A DNA stretch of 20,472 nt. Source: a virus. Location of the stretch: IMG/VR virus record IMGVR_UViG_3300029892_000023, positions 1-20,472 of that record; one strand, 5' to 3'. Within the stretch, counting starts at the first letter, position 1. The number at the start of each line of letters is the position of its first letter. The translations under genes and the position numbers were made by a program. Below the pieces are notes generated by a model that was not told the origin of the DNA, did no database searches, and saw only the letters and a program-made list of their open reading frames with translations. This document shows, piece after piece, positions 13,483 to 20,433 of this stretch.

Positions 13483-13603
13483 GTGGACACAGACGCCGCG
13501 CGCCCCGATGTTGTTGTTCGAGTTCGTGGGCGAGTTATTCCAATTCGAACAACGAGAACCGGACTCAGTCGTGTTGCCCCAGTTGCCCCCAAGGAGGACG
13601 GCG
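13483..13603 (-). repeat. DGR template repeat (TR)
   Basis: 121 bp match the VR at a constant offset of 552 bp with 19 mismatches and no gaps. Read on the minus strand it translates through NWGNTTESGSRCSNWNNSPT and NSNNNIGARGVC. It is rich in AAY (Asn) codons, the hallmark of templates designed so that adenine mutagenesis changes amino acids without creating stops. It starts directly after the avd stop (13604-13606) and lies 154 bases before the RT start, as in BPP-1-type DGRs. By hand count it has 24 sense adenines, 9 of which differ in the VR. Confidence 0.95.
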
Positions 13604-13987
13604 CTATTTCCCGGATTGCCCTTTGCGTCCCACGCGGACTATCCAAGCCCCGAGAATCCGCCCCACCTCCGCTATCAGCACTTGTGCTGTTTCGACCTGA
13701 TGGGGAGTCATCGCGCGAACTTTTCCACCCGCGAGAAACCGCAACCAAAACCGCAGCATGGCAAGACCGGCGTCCGCTGCGTACAGCTTGCTGACCTGGT
13801 TCGACTTGCCCGCCACGATGAATAATTCGACCTGCCCGAGCAGGCACTCCAAAAACATATTGCGTGCTACGCCGTGCGCCCTCGGGAGACTTTGCGCAAT
13901 GGGATACAGGTACGAAATTACCTTTTCGTACTTCTCCACAATGAGCATTTGGTCGTAGCATTTAACGCCTTCCTCTATTGGTTCCAT
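13604..13987 (-). CDS. avd: DGR accessory variability determinant (Avd-like four-helix protein)
   Basis: This 127-residue, almost all-helical protein (VEKYEKVISYLYPIAQSL, RNMFLECLLGQVELFIVAGK, LYAADAGLAMLRFWLRFLAG, VETAQVLIAEVGRILGAWIV) matches the four-helix-bundle Avd type. It has a basic C-terminus. In BPP-1, Avd forms a pentamer that binds RT and template RNA and is required for cDNA synthesis and retrohoming. It lies between the VR hairpin and the TR, its usual place. No clear Shine-Dalgarno precedes the ATG at 13987; translation may depend on the upstream gene. Base composition is visibly less GC-rich than that of the neighbours. Confidence 0.9.
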   Translation of the reverse strand: MEPIEEGVKCYDQMLIVEKYEKVISYLYPIAQSLPRAHGVARNMFLECLLGQVELFIVAGKSNQVSKLYAADAGLAMLRFWLRFLAGGKVRAMTPHQVETAQVLIAEVGRILGAWIVRVGRKGQSGK

Positions 13988-14000
13988 GCGCTTAGTACAG

Positions 14001-14020
14001 GCGGGGCCTTTCGGCCCCGC
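14001..14020 (-). other. DGR target-site hairpin/cruciform downstream of VR
   Basis: A perfect 8-bp GC stem (14001-14008 with 14013-14020) has a GAAA tetraloop in the sense direction. It lies 14 bases past the VR end, and its first base is the last base of the target gene's TAG stop. BPP-1 has an 8-bp stem with a GAAA loop just after its VR that promotes retrohoming. No T-run follows, which argues against a terminator. Confidence 0.88.
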
Positions 14021-15084
14021 TAATCAAGGATCAGGTGGTCACAGACGCCGCGCGCCCCGATGTGGTTGTTCGAGAACGTGGGCGAGATGGGCCAGTACGA
14101 GGCACGCGAACCGGAGTTCGACGTGTTGCCCCAGTCGCCCCCAAGGAGGACGGCGTTTTCCATCTGGTACGTGGAACCACGCCCGCCCGTGTTGGCCGTC
14201 CAGCTTGCCGCTGCTGCCCCACCGCCGAACTCGTCGCCCCAGACCCACATGCAGCCAGATGACTGGATGCATCCCCATTTTGAGGTGTAGGCGGCATTCA
14301 GGACGGTGCTTCCTTGATCGGTGCCGACAGAACTTGCCTCGGTTGTACCGTAGGCCAACGCGGCAAATTCGTCATAGGTCGGCGAACGCTTGCCCCACGA
14401 TTTCAGAACTTCATTGGCTTCCCACCAGTTCATACTGGCATAGGCGCTTGTTCCGTTACCGCCGAACTTCGTGGGGATCTTCGGCGGGCTGCTGCCGTCG
14501 GCAATGGTCACGTTGTACTTGGATGTGCCATTGGTCAGGTGATCGACACCCAAAAGATAGATGTCAGACCAGAACGAGTCAGCTACCAGCGTCATGCCGC
14601 GCGGGTCCGGGCATGCCGGGCGGAACTTCAAGTCCCAGAACGAGTAGGCATTGATGGCCGGCGTAGTGTCACCGCCCGCTTGCGCAGCAGCGTTGCCACC
14701 CGGCGCGTAGTGGAATCCGCCGATCTTGCGCCAGTTGCCAGCGCCTGGTGCTGACGTGTGGCTGCTGGATGCCTGAATGGTCGCATCATCTTTGAGCCAG
14801 ATGGCGTAGTCGGTGCCAGCCGTGAGCGTCGGCATGGTGATTGCGGTATCGGCTGCAAACTGCACCAGCGTACCGGCCACATCAACTTTGGTGCCTGCCT
14901 TGATACTGGCAGCGCCGGCAGCGGTTTTGGTGAAAGCAACGGCTGCCGGATCTGCTTTGACAAACAGGCCGTAGGCCGGAACAGAGGCAAAGCCGCCGCG
15001 CGGCACGGTGACATTGACGTTCCCGGCGCCATCTTCCGGGACAAGGGTGATGGAGCCGCTGGCTGAATCAAGTTGCATGGACAT
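14020..15084 (-). CDS. mtd: DGR-diversified receptor-binding tail protein (Mtd-like, C-type lectin fold)
   Basis: This 354-residue protein has an N-terminal beta-rich part (DSASGSITLVPEDGAGNVNV) resembling the trimerisation region of Bordetella phage Mtd (381 aa). The C-terminal half is a formylglycine-generating-enzyme/C-type lectin fold (MNWWEANEVLKSWGKRSPTY, GCMWVWGDEFGGG, IGARGVC). The last 40 residues before LILD (311-350) are the variable repeat. Differences from the template fall at residues 317, 322, 323, 328, 330, 332, 333, 337, 341 and 349, with the WG, SGSR, SPT and IGARGVC scaffold kept. It sits at the tail tip and binds the host receptor; diversification changes host tropism. AGGAG lies six bases before the ATG. 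Confidence 0.93.
   Translation of the reverse strand: MSMQLDSASGSITLVPEDGAGNVNVTVPRGGFASVPAYGLFVKADPAAVAFTKTAAGAASIKAGTKVDVAGTLVQFAADTAITMPTLTAGTDYAIWLKDDATIQASSSHTSAPGAGNWRKIGGFHYAPGGNAAAQAGGDTTPAINAYSFWDLKFRPACPDPRGMTLVADSFWSDIYLLGVDHLTNGTSKYNVTIADGSSPPKIPTKFGGNGTSAYASMNWWEANEVLKSWGKRSPTYDEFAALAYGTTEASSVGTDQGSTVLNAAYTSKWGCIQSSGCMWVWGDEFGGGAAAASWTANTGGRGSTYQMENAVLLGGDWGNTSNSGSRASYWPISPTFSNNHIGARGVCDHLILD
14035..14155 (-). repeat. DGR variable repeat (VR) with 3' IMH-like block
   Basis: This is the ungapped partner of the TR (102 of 121 identical), forming the 3' end of the receptor-binding gene. The 3' sense end (14040-14063) is a 24-bp GC-rich block identical to the TR and would serve as the IMH that marks where cDNA integration begins. 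Just beyond it, a single sense A (VR) against T (TR) at 14039/13487 may distinguish IMH from the TR-side IMH*. The hairpin follows 14 bases later. Confidence 0.94.
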
Positions 15085-15096
15085 GGTTTTCTCCTG

Positions 15097-16038
15097 TTAA
15101 AGCGATGATCCTGCTGCGTACTTGCGCACGATCAGCAGCGTTGTGCTTGGGACGGTCAGCTTGACGCCATGATTGACGCGCAGATTGCGGCCCGTCTCGT
15201 ACTCGGTGTCCGCGTTCAATGTGGTGTTTGCTGAAATGGTCTTTGAGGCATAGCCAGACGTGAGTTCTGCTGAAATGACGCCTGTTGCAGCGTTGTACGA
15301 CACGGCTCCGGTCGCGCTCAATGCTGCGCGGGCGCGTGCCGTGGTGAAGTAGAGGTTGGTCGCGCCTTCGGTCAGTGAATCGGTCGTGCCTGGTGATGGG
15401 CTGATTTCCACGTAGGCCGATCCAGACCAGCGATAGGTCTTGTTGGTGTCCAGTGCCACATAGATTTTTGCCGTCTCACCGATGGCCGGAAAACCTGCTG
15501 TGTTGGCGTACTCAAGAACGTCGTCGACATAGGACGGCAGATACGCGGCAGGCACTTTGCTGTCCGCGCCAAGCGGTGCGATGCCGTTGGCTGCGTTTTT
15601 CTGCGCTGCATCCAGCGGGGTAAATCCCAGCGCACCAGTCACGTCGGTGCTTTGCAGCATGACGGCGCCAGTGCGACCGAACACGCTTTGTACGGGTGCT
15701 GCTGCTGCGGCCTGCGTGGTATCGGTGAAACTGTCCAGCGTGCCCGCCGTAACACGCATCTCAAGACGCGAACCTACCGGCCAGATGCGTGCCGTGGTGC
15801 CCTCCTGTGCCCGTTCGATGGTCAGGCCATCCGTGGCCCGTGACGTGCACTTCACGACTTCCCATGCCGTCTCTGCCCCATTGCCATCCAGCAGGATCAA
15901 AGTGGCCAGGAAGTGATCGCCGCCACTTGGCGCAGGGAAGCGTGCGCCTTGGCCGGTGGCCAGGGTTGCCAGCGTCCCGGCTGCCGACAGTTCGGCGGCC
16001 AGTGAGGCAAAAGCATTGTTCTTGAAAACCTGTGTCAT
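15097..16038 (-). CDS. Tail fibre protein, 313 aa
   Basis: The protein starts MTQVFKNNAFASLAAELSAA, followed by a small beta domain (RATDGLTIERAQEGTTARIW) common to phage fibre proteins. A linker (VQSVFGRTGAVMLQSTDVTG, typical of fibre shafts), a YRWSGSAYVEISPSPG segment and the repeat-type LYFTTARARAALSATGAVSY motif follow. It lies immediately upstream of the DGR target and downstream of an adaptor gene, so it probably joins the receptor-binding protein to the tail. Start overlaps closely with the preceding stop (one-base gap). Confidence 0.85.
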   Translation of the reverse strand: MTQVFKNNAFASLAAELSAAGTLATLATGQGARFPAPSGGDHFLATLILLDGNGAETAWEVVKCTSRATDGLTIERAQEGTTARIWPVGSRLEMRVTAGTLDSFTDTTQAAAAAPVQSVFGRTGAVMLQSTDVTGALGFTPLDAAQKNAANGIAPLGADSKVPAAYLPSYVDDVLEYANTAGFPAIGETAKIYVALDTNKTYRWSGSAYVEISPSPGTTDSLTEGATNLYFTTARARAALSATGAVSYNAATGVISAELTSGYASKTISANTTLNADTEYETGRNLRVNHGVKLTVPSTTLLIVRKYAAGSSL

Positions 16039-16039
16039 G

Positions 16040-16318
16040 TCAGATGTCCTTCACCTTGACCTTGAATTCGTCCTGCTTCACGCGCCCGTCTGCCGTGGTC
16101 GCGGTAACGGTCAGCTTGTAGGTCGTACCGGTGGCGCCGCCCGACACCCAGATCTTGATGCGGGGGTCGTTGATGAAAGTCGATTCAACCGTCAGGCCGG
16201 TGGGCGTCACATCGACGGTGGCCGACTCCACGTTGTCGCCTGCGGTCAGCCATTCGCTGTAGTCGATGTCGTAATCCACGACTTCGACCGGCTGCTTGTT
16301 GAAGTTCCCGAGGTTCAT
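16040..16318 (-). CDS. Phage fibre-tail adaptor-like beta-sandwich protein, 92 aa
   Basis: The sequence VDYDIDYSEWLTAGDNVESA, then GATGTTYKLTVTATTADGRV with an FKVKV end, is characteristic of small phage structural proteins described as fibre-tail adaptors with an immunoglobulin-like fold. Its start overlaps the stop of the long upstream gene. It probably links the fibre to the tail machinery; assignment is by pattern and position. Confidence 0.75.
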   Translation of the reverse strand: MNLGNFNKQPVEVVDYDIDYSEWLTAGDNVESATVDVTPTGLTVESTFINDPRIKIWVSGGATGTTYKLTVTATTADGRVKQDEFKVKVKDI

Positions 16319-17631
16319 GCTGTCACCACCATCAATCGTTCTTCCGTGGAAACGACCATGGCGCGATCTTCCTGCCCCACGATCATGTAGCGGTCATCCG
16401 GCGCCCGGATTTCCGAGTTGGCCAAGGCGTAGGCACGGCCTACCAAAGCAGTAGCCAGCACGTCGGCGACGTGGGCCTGCTGGATTCTGGTGGCCGTGCT
16501 GTCCAGCGTAACGGCCATGGCCAGAGAGCCGGTGGCGCTGGCGGCAAATGCCACGCTGGCGAATGCCTGCTGATCTGCACCAAGGGCCAGCACGCCGTCT
16601 GACATGCCCCAGTGCTGCATGCCGAACACGATGCCCTCGGCCAGCGTGGCGCCAGCCGTTGCGCCGTCCTGATTGGCCATGGTCATGCGCACGCCAAGCG
16701 CCTGCGCGACAGTTGCGGCGGCGGTGCTGGTGCCGGTGGCCACATACTTGATGCGGGCCTTGGGGGCGTAGGTCAGGCTTTCGGCCTGCGCGGAGGCGCT
16801 GGGCATCACCACGCGGGTAGCGTCTGCCGTGGCGGTCGCGGTGGCCGTGCCGCTGGAGGTCGGTCGGTAGATGTGCGTGGAAGCAATCGGCTGGGCGGTG
16901 TTGGTCGCCGTGCCGCTGGCCCGTGCCGAGTAAATGATGAAACTGCCAGCGCCCGACATGCCGTTGCCGAAATCGAACGATCCCAGCGTGGCAATGATCT
17001 TGGTTTTGTCCTGCTCGACCGTGGCGGTGGCCGTGGAGGATGACAGGCTGTAGCCGTCATGCTCAAAGTAGGTGTTGCCGTTGCGCTTGACGGAGGCCTC
17101 GCCCCACGATGGCCCTGAGAACCCGTAGGTCAGCAGGACGATGGGGTAGCGCGTCACATCGCCAGAGGCGGTGGCATTGGCTTCGCAAAGCGTGTTGGCG
17201 CGGCCAGGGTGGATGATGTGGGCCTGCGCCAGATCGACAGTCGATACGGCGGTGGCCAGTGCCTCGCCGATGGCCTGCGCGGTCAGCGCGTCGGCGGTAC
17301 AGGTGGCATCGCCCCCTGCTGTGGCCCAGACATCGCGCCGTACTGCGCCGTTGCCAGTAGCGTTCGCCGTGGCTACGCTGGCGCCGGCAAACTTGAGCGT
17401 CGGTTCGATGCTCGATGAAACGCTGGCCGTGCCGGTGGCACGCGCCTGAATGGTGTGCGTCTGGGTCAGCGATACCGAGACGGCAGCATCGCCGAAGGCC
17501 GCAGCGTAGGTGGTGCGGGTCGGTTCGCTGCTGGCGACGGTGGCGGCGGCAGCGGCAACGACAACAGCACGGACTACCCAAGAGGGAAGTGCCGTGCCGT
17601 TGATCGAGATTCCGTTAACTGCCCCGTTCAC
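16315..17631 (-). CDS. Long Ala/Thr-rich structural protein, 438 aa, GTG start
   Basis: The frame starts at GTG 17631 (VNGAVNGISINGTALPSWVV). It is dominated by degenerate Ala/Thr/Ser repeats (for example SGTATATATADATRV, ATGTSTAAATVAQALG) with periodic hydrophobic residues, suggesting an extended beta-helical or fibrous fold. The last 28 residues carry three short repeats of the form [D/E]R-x-M-[I/V]-V (DRYMIV, DRAMVV, ERLMVV), a motif also seen at the ends of phage tail-adaptor proteins. It probably forms part of the tail or fibre base. No good Shine-Dalgarno is seen, so the start could be slightly off. Confidence 0.8.
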   Translation of the reverse strand: MNGAVNGISINGTALPSWVVRAVVVAAAAATVASSEPTRTTYAAAFGDAAVSVSLTQTHTIQARATGTASVSSSIEPTLKFAGASVATANATGNGAVRRDVWATAGGDATCTADALTAQAIGEALATAVSTVDLAQAHIIHPGRANTLCEANATASGDVTRYPIVLLTYGFSGPSWGEASVKRNGNTYFEHDGYSLSSSTATATVEQDKTKIIATLGSFDFGNGMSGAGSFIIYSARASGTATNTAQPIASTHIYRPTSSGTATATATADATRVVMPSASAQAESLTYAPKARIKYVATGTSTAAATVAQALGVRMTMANQDGATAGATLAEGIVFGMQHWGMSDGVLALGADQQAFASVAFAASATGSLAMAVTLDSTATRIQQAHVADVLATALVGRAYALANSEIRAPDDRYMIVGQEDRAMVVSTEERLMVVTA

Positions 17632-17662
17632 GTCACGTCAGGATTGAGGAAACCTCAACCCT

Positions 17663-18058
17663 TTAGTCAAGACCAAAGACGATCGCGTTGGCGGCAAACG
17701 AAAGCACGTCGCCGGGGGAGAGCGTCTTGGAGGCTGACAGTTGGGCGTAGAACAGGCGGTTGCCGTTGGTGGCAGCGTCGTACAGCGCCAGATGGGTGAT
17801 GGTCACGCTGGCCGAAGCATTGCCGTTGGCCGGGAATGTCAAGGCGCCGACATTCTTGGTCTGGCCGTTGGCATCCAGTGCCGTCCAGGTGGCCGACTGA
17901 CGAGCGTAGCCGGTGTAGGCCGTCTCGGTGCCGCCTGTTGCTTCGCCCGGATCGGACTCGAACAGTGCGACATAGACGGTCGTCGGGGGTGTAATTGCGT
18001 TGTTGCGCAAAAAGTGCTCGACGATCTTTTCTTCGAGGTAGTTGGAAAAAGCGCCCAT
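17663..18058 (-). CDS. Tail fibre-like structural protein, 131 aa
   Basis: The sequence starts MGAFSNYLEEKIVEHFLRNN, then TPPTTVYVALFESDPGEA, a widespread phage structural family in which YVALF-x-x-DPGE is the constant part. The ITHLALYDAATNGNRLFYAQ segment and a SPGD end are also typical. The family is usually labelled tail fibre or gp80-like. A clear AGGAG is seven bases upstream of the ATG. It belongs to the late operon between adaptor and fibre genes. Confidence 0.82.
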   Translation of the reverse strand: MGAFSNYLEEKIVEHFLRNNAITPPTTVYVALFESDPGEATGGTETAYTGYARQSATWTALDANGQTKNVGALTFPANGNASASVTITHLALYDAATNGNRLFYAQLSASKTLSPGDVLSFAANAIVFGLD

Positions 18059-18075
18059 TTCATTGCTCCTTTCAG

Positions 18076-18765
18076 TTAGCGGGTGTTAGGCGTGACGTTG
18101 GGGTTGGCCGGAGCCATTGAATTGGGGTTCGCCCCCACTTCCACCTTCGCCTTGCCGGTCAGCGCAGCGATATAGGCGTTCTGGTGCGTAGCTGCCCTGT
18201 TCTGGTCGGCTGCGTATTCGGTGTCCTTGCTGTAGGCGCGGTACAGGATGTAATCGACCAGCACGTTCTGGTAGATGTCGTCCAGCGTGATCGGGCCGTT
18301 CAGCGTGGCGTCAGCCGGCGCCGCGCCATAGACCATCTCGACATAGCCCTGATTGGCGGCGGGCTGCGGCGGATAGACGTAGAAGTTCTTGGGATCGAGC
18401 AAGGAATAGACGTAGTGTTTGGCCTCAGCGGCAGCCGTGGCGATGTGCCAGTTCGGTACCTGCGCGTCCAAAATCTCACGCATGACGATGCGAATGGCGC
18501 GGCCTGGTGTGTTGCCGTCCGTGCCCATGTTGCGCACCACGTCGATCAGTTGCACGCCGTCAGCGGGCAGGCTCTGCTTAGTGCCTGCGGTCATGCGCAC
18601 GGCCAAGTTCTTCACATGCGAGTTCGGCTTGAGAATGACGACTTCCCGCTGCCCGTCGTTGAGCCAGCCCAGCAACTCATCGGCCACGGGCCAGCGCACG
18701 CCGGTCACGTCTTGCAGGATGGTTTGCGCCTTCTCAATGACGCTGCTGGCGATGATCGTTCCCAT
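18076..18765 (-). CDS. DUF6682-like phage adaptor protein, 229 aa
   Basis: The N-terminus (IIASSVIEKAQTILQDVTGV, then LLGWLNDGQREVVILKP) and the middle (FYVYPPQPAANQGYVEMVYG, then DDIYQNVLVDYILYRAYSKD) match the pattern of DUF6682 proteins. These occur after the capsid genes of many phages and are thought to be head-tail adaptors or connectors. GAGGA precedes the ATG by seven bases and overlaps the stop of the gene before it. Structural role inferred from family and order. Confidence 0.85.
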   Translation of the reverse strand: MGTIIASSVIEKAQTILQDVTGVRWPVADELLGWLNDGQREVVILKPNSHVKNLAVRMTAGTKQSLPADGVQLIDVVRNMGTDGNTPGRAIRIVMREILDAQVPNWHIATAAAEAKHYVYSLLDPKNFYVYPPQPAANQGYVEMVYGAAPADATLNGPITLDDIYQNVLVDYILYRAYSKDTEYAADQNRAATHQNAYIAALTGKAKVEVGANPNSMAPANPNVTPNTR

Positions 18766-18775
18766 GGGTTTGTCC

Positions 18776-19414
18776 TCAGTGTTGCGCCGTCACGCGCTGC
18801 GGTGCGCTGCCCAGCGCGGACACGGCAGAAGCGCGGGCATTGGCAATGCCGACCTCGAACTTGGTACGGCGGTCGGCACCGTTCTGGATGTCCGTCCAAG
18901 GCTTGTTCGGCATCATCATCAGCTTGGCAAGCGCCCCCTCGGCCAGCACGTAAAGGTACTGGTTGAAGATCCACTTCGGAAAGCTGGTGGCGGCCTGCGA
19001 CGGTTGCAGCGCGAGCGTCAGCGTCAGGCCAGCCGTGATGTTGGCATCCGGCAGCGCGGCCAGAATCACCTGCTCGGTATCGACCTGCGTGAAATACTTG
19101 GGGCGGGCGGCCACGGTACGCCAGCGCGGAATTTCCTTGTTCAGCCAGGCCACGTCCTTGGGTGCCAGTGGCACGCCATCAAGCTCTGCGGCAATGACGC
19201 TGGCCACATCGGAGCCTGACAGCGGTTCAAGGTCGTAGGCGCTCTCGCCAGCCACCACATCCAGCGGATCGGGCAGATGCTTCCAGATCCACGAACCGGC
19301 GCAAAACTCGATGACGGTACGCTTGATGGCGTTTTCCGTCACCGGGTCGGACGGATCGGCGGCCAGATAGGGCAGCACTTCGTCCAGCAGTTCGGAATAC
19401 TTGATGTTGGCCAA
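18776..19414 (-). CDS. Head-tail connector-like protein, 212 aa, TTG start
   Basis: The only plausible start is a TTG at 19414 preceded by GGGGG seven bases upstream. The protein begins MANIKYSELLDEVLPYLAAD (first residue from TTG). It contains ENAIKRTVIEFCAGSWIWKH, a helical opening similar to podophage and siphophage connector proteins, and a later WIFNQYLYVLAEGALAKLMM. No enzymatic motif is seen. Immediately upstream of the DUF6682-like gene in the late operon, it is probably part of the neck; the family is not certain. Confidence 0.75.
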   Translation of the reverse strand: MANIKYSELLDEVLPYLAADPSDPVTENAIKRTVIEFCAGSWIWKHLPDPLDVVAGESAYDLEPLSGSDVASVIAAELDGVPLAPKDVAWLNKEIPRWRTVAARPKYFTQVDTEQVILAALPDANITAGLTLTLALQPSQAATSFPKWIFNQYLYVLAEGALAKLMMMPNKPWTDIQNGADRRTKFEVGIANARASAVSALGSAPQRVTAQH

Positions 19415-19467
19415 GGCTTTGCCCCCAGTGTTGTCGGTCGATTATGGAAGCCGGCTGGCTATTCGAC

Positions 19468-19863
19468 TCAGGCGCCCAGCTCGTGCTGCCATTCCTCGAT
19501 CTGGTCGATCATGGTTTTTTTGTTCATGGCGGGATCAAGCTCCTTGTCCCACGTCTGCTTGGCCAGCGCGGTCAGTTCGGCCTTGCTCATCTTCTCCAGC
19601 GGCTTCTTGAGGTCGTCCGGGTCGATGCTCACGGGTTCGCCGTCCTCGTCCTTGCCCTGGATGGATACCGGTGCCTCGACGGCTGCGCGGTCGGATTCAT
19701 TGGCCAGCGCCCACTGGTCGGGGTATTTCAGCAGCAGCTTGGCCTGTGCGTCGGTCACTTCCTGCACGTCGCCCTTGCCCGCCCAGCACTTGCCGGAATG
19801 CGCGACGTTATCGAAGGCGTGCGGCTTGTTGCCGACATAGACGACTTGTACGAGGTTGCTCAT
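19468..19863 (-). CDS. Hypothetical late protein with HeH/LEM-like C-terminus, 131 aa
   Basis: The N-terminal half (QVVYVGNKPHAFDNVAHSGK, then VTDAQAKLLLKYPDQWALA) is a type often seen after phage capsid genes. The C-terminal ~35 residues (MSKAELTALAKQTWDKELDP, then MIDQIEEWQ) resemble the HeH/LEM fold of small phage structural or DNA-binding domains. AGGAG is six bases before the ATG. A head-completion role is plausible from position; not proven. Confidence 0.75.
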   Translation of the reverse strand: MSNLVQVVYVGNKPHAFDNVAHSGKCWAGKGDVQEVTDAQAKLLLKYPDQWALANESDRAAVEAPVSIQGKDEDGEPVSIDPDDLKKPLEKMSKAELTALAKQTWDKELDPAMNKKTMIDQIEEWQHELGA

Positions 19864-19884
19864 GGTGATCTCCTTGTGTTCAAC

Positions 19885-19920
19885 AAAAACGGGGGCAGCC
19901 CAAGCGAATGAGCCGCCCCC
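19885..19920 (-). terminator. Intrinsic terminator inside the late region
   Basis: In the sense (minus) direction a 9-bp stem (19912-19920 with 19891-19899, one G-U pair) is followed by C and five Ts (AAAAA at 19885-19889 on +). It follows the capsid-proximal gene at 19945 and precedes the gene starting at 19863. It probably lowers transcription of distal late genes, a common way to keep capsid or decoration protein in excess. Confidence 0.8.
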
Positions 19921-19944
19921 GCGTCATTGCCGTTCGCGGGTCAA

Positions 19945-20355
19945 TTACTTGCCCTTGAACTCGAAGCTGACAATCACATCGAGCGTGCCGGTTTGCGCAG
20001 CGCCTGCCACGGTTGCCGTGATGTAGGCGTCGTAGGCCAGCGTGACCGGCGCAAACGCGCCGCGAACACTGCCCGCAGCGGTGGCAACGTCGATGTCGTT
20101 GAAGAACGCATTGGCGGTGCTGCCAGCTTCACCATTGACATACTCGAAGCCGATGTCGAGCACGGCGCCAGCGCCGCCCAGGTCATCGAAAACCGCTTGC
20201 ATGTCGTAAATCTTGGTGCCGGCGTACAGCTTGACCAGGCGAACCTTGTCGCCGATTTGGGCGGACGACAGTTCAACTTGACCGTGAGCGTAGGCGGCGG
20301 GGCAATCGCCGCTGTACTGCACGTCTTGGAGGGTGGGTGCATTGATGGTGGCCAT
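19945..20355 (-). CDS. Capsid-associated structural protein, 136 aa (possible decoration protein)
   Basis: The beta-rich protein starts MATINAPTLQDVQYSGDCPA, has LVKLYAGTKIYDMQAVFDDL and LDIGFEYVNGEAGSTANAFF, and ends in DVIVSFEFKGK. It directly follows the probable major head protein gene and precedes a terminator, a layout expected for a decoration or head-stabilising protein. I recognise no named family. AAGGAAA lies upstream of the ATG. Confidence 0.7.
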   Translation of the reverse strand: MATINAPTLQDVQYSGDCPAAYAHGQVELSSAQIGDKVRLVKLYAGTKIYDMQAVFDDLGGAGAVLDIGFEYVNGEAGSTANAFFNDIDVATAAGSVRGAFAPVTLAYDAYITATVAGAAQTGTLDVIVSFEFKGK

Positions 20356-20376
20356 CTCAGTTTCCTTTTCAGAAGT

Positions 20377-20392
20377 GGGGGCCGAAGCCCCC
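20377..20392 (-). other. GC hairpin with TTCG loop between head gene and next gene
   Basis: Six base pairs (20377-20382 with 20387-20392) close a TTCG tetraloop in the sense direction, an unusually stable RNA hairpin. No T-run follows, so it is more likely an mRNA-stabilising or processing element than a terminator. Confidence 0.5.
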
Positions 20393-20433
20393 GTTAATCC
20401 TCAATCCGTCAGATTCAATCGAGAAAATCTCGA

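Noticed and set aside
13462-13825. Two + strand frames over the TR and avd gene
   Set aside because: They cross the non-coding template repeat and oppose avd; no start signals or domains.
14001-14020. Intrinsic terminator after the tail gene
   Set aside because: No T-run follows the stem; avd and RT lie just downstream and must be transcribed; the DGR hairpin explanation fits better.
15097-16038. Second variable repeat in the upstream tail fibre gene
   Set aside because: No stretch resembling the TR scaffold (IGARGVC or SGSR with SPT) was found there.
17642-17660. Short inverted repeat (TTGAGG/CCTCAA) between two late genes as a terminator
   Set aside because: Stem of only about six pairs and no T-run in the sense direction.
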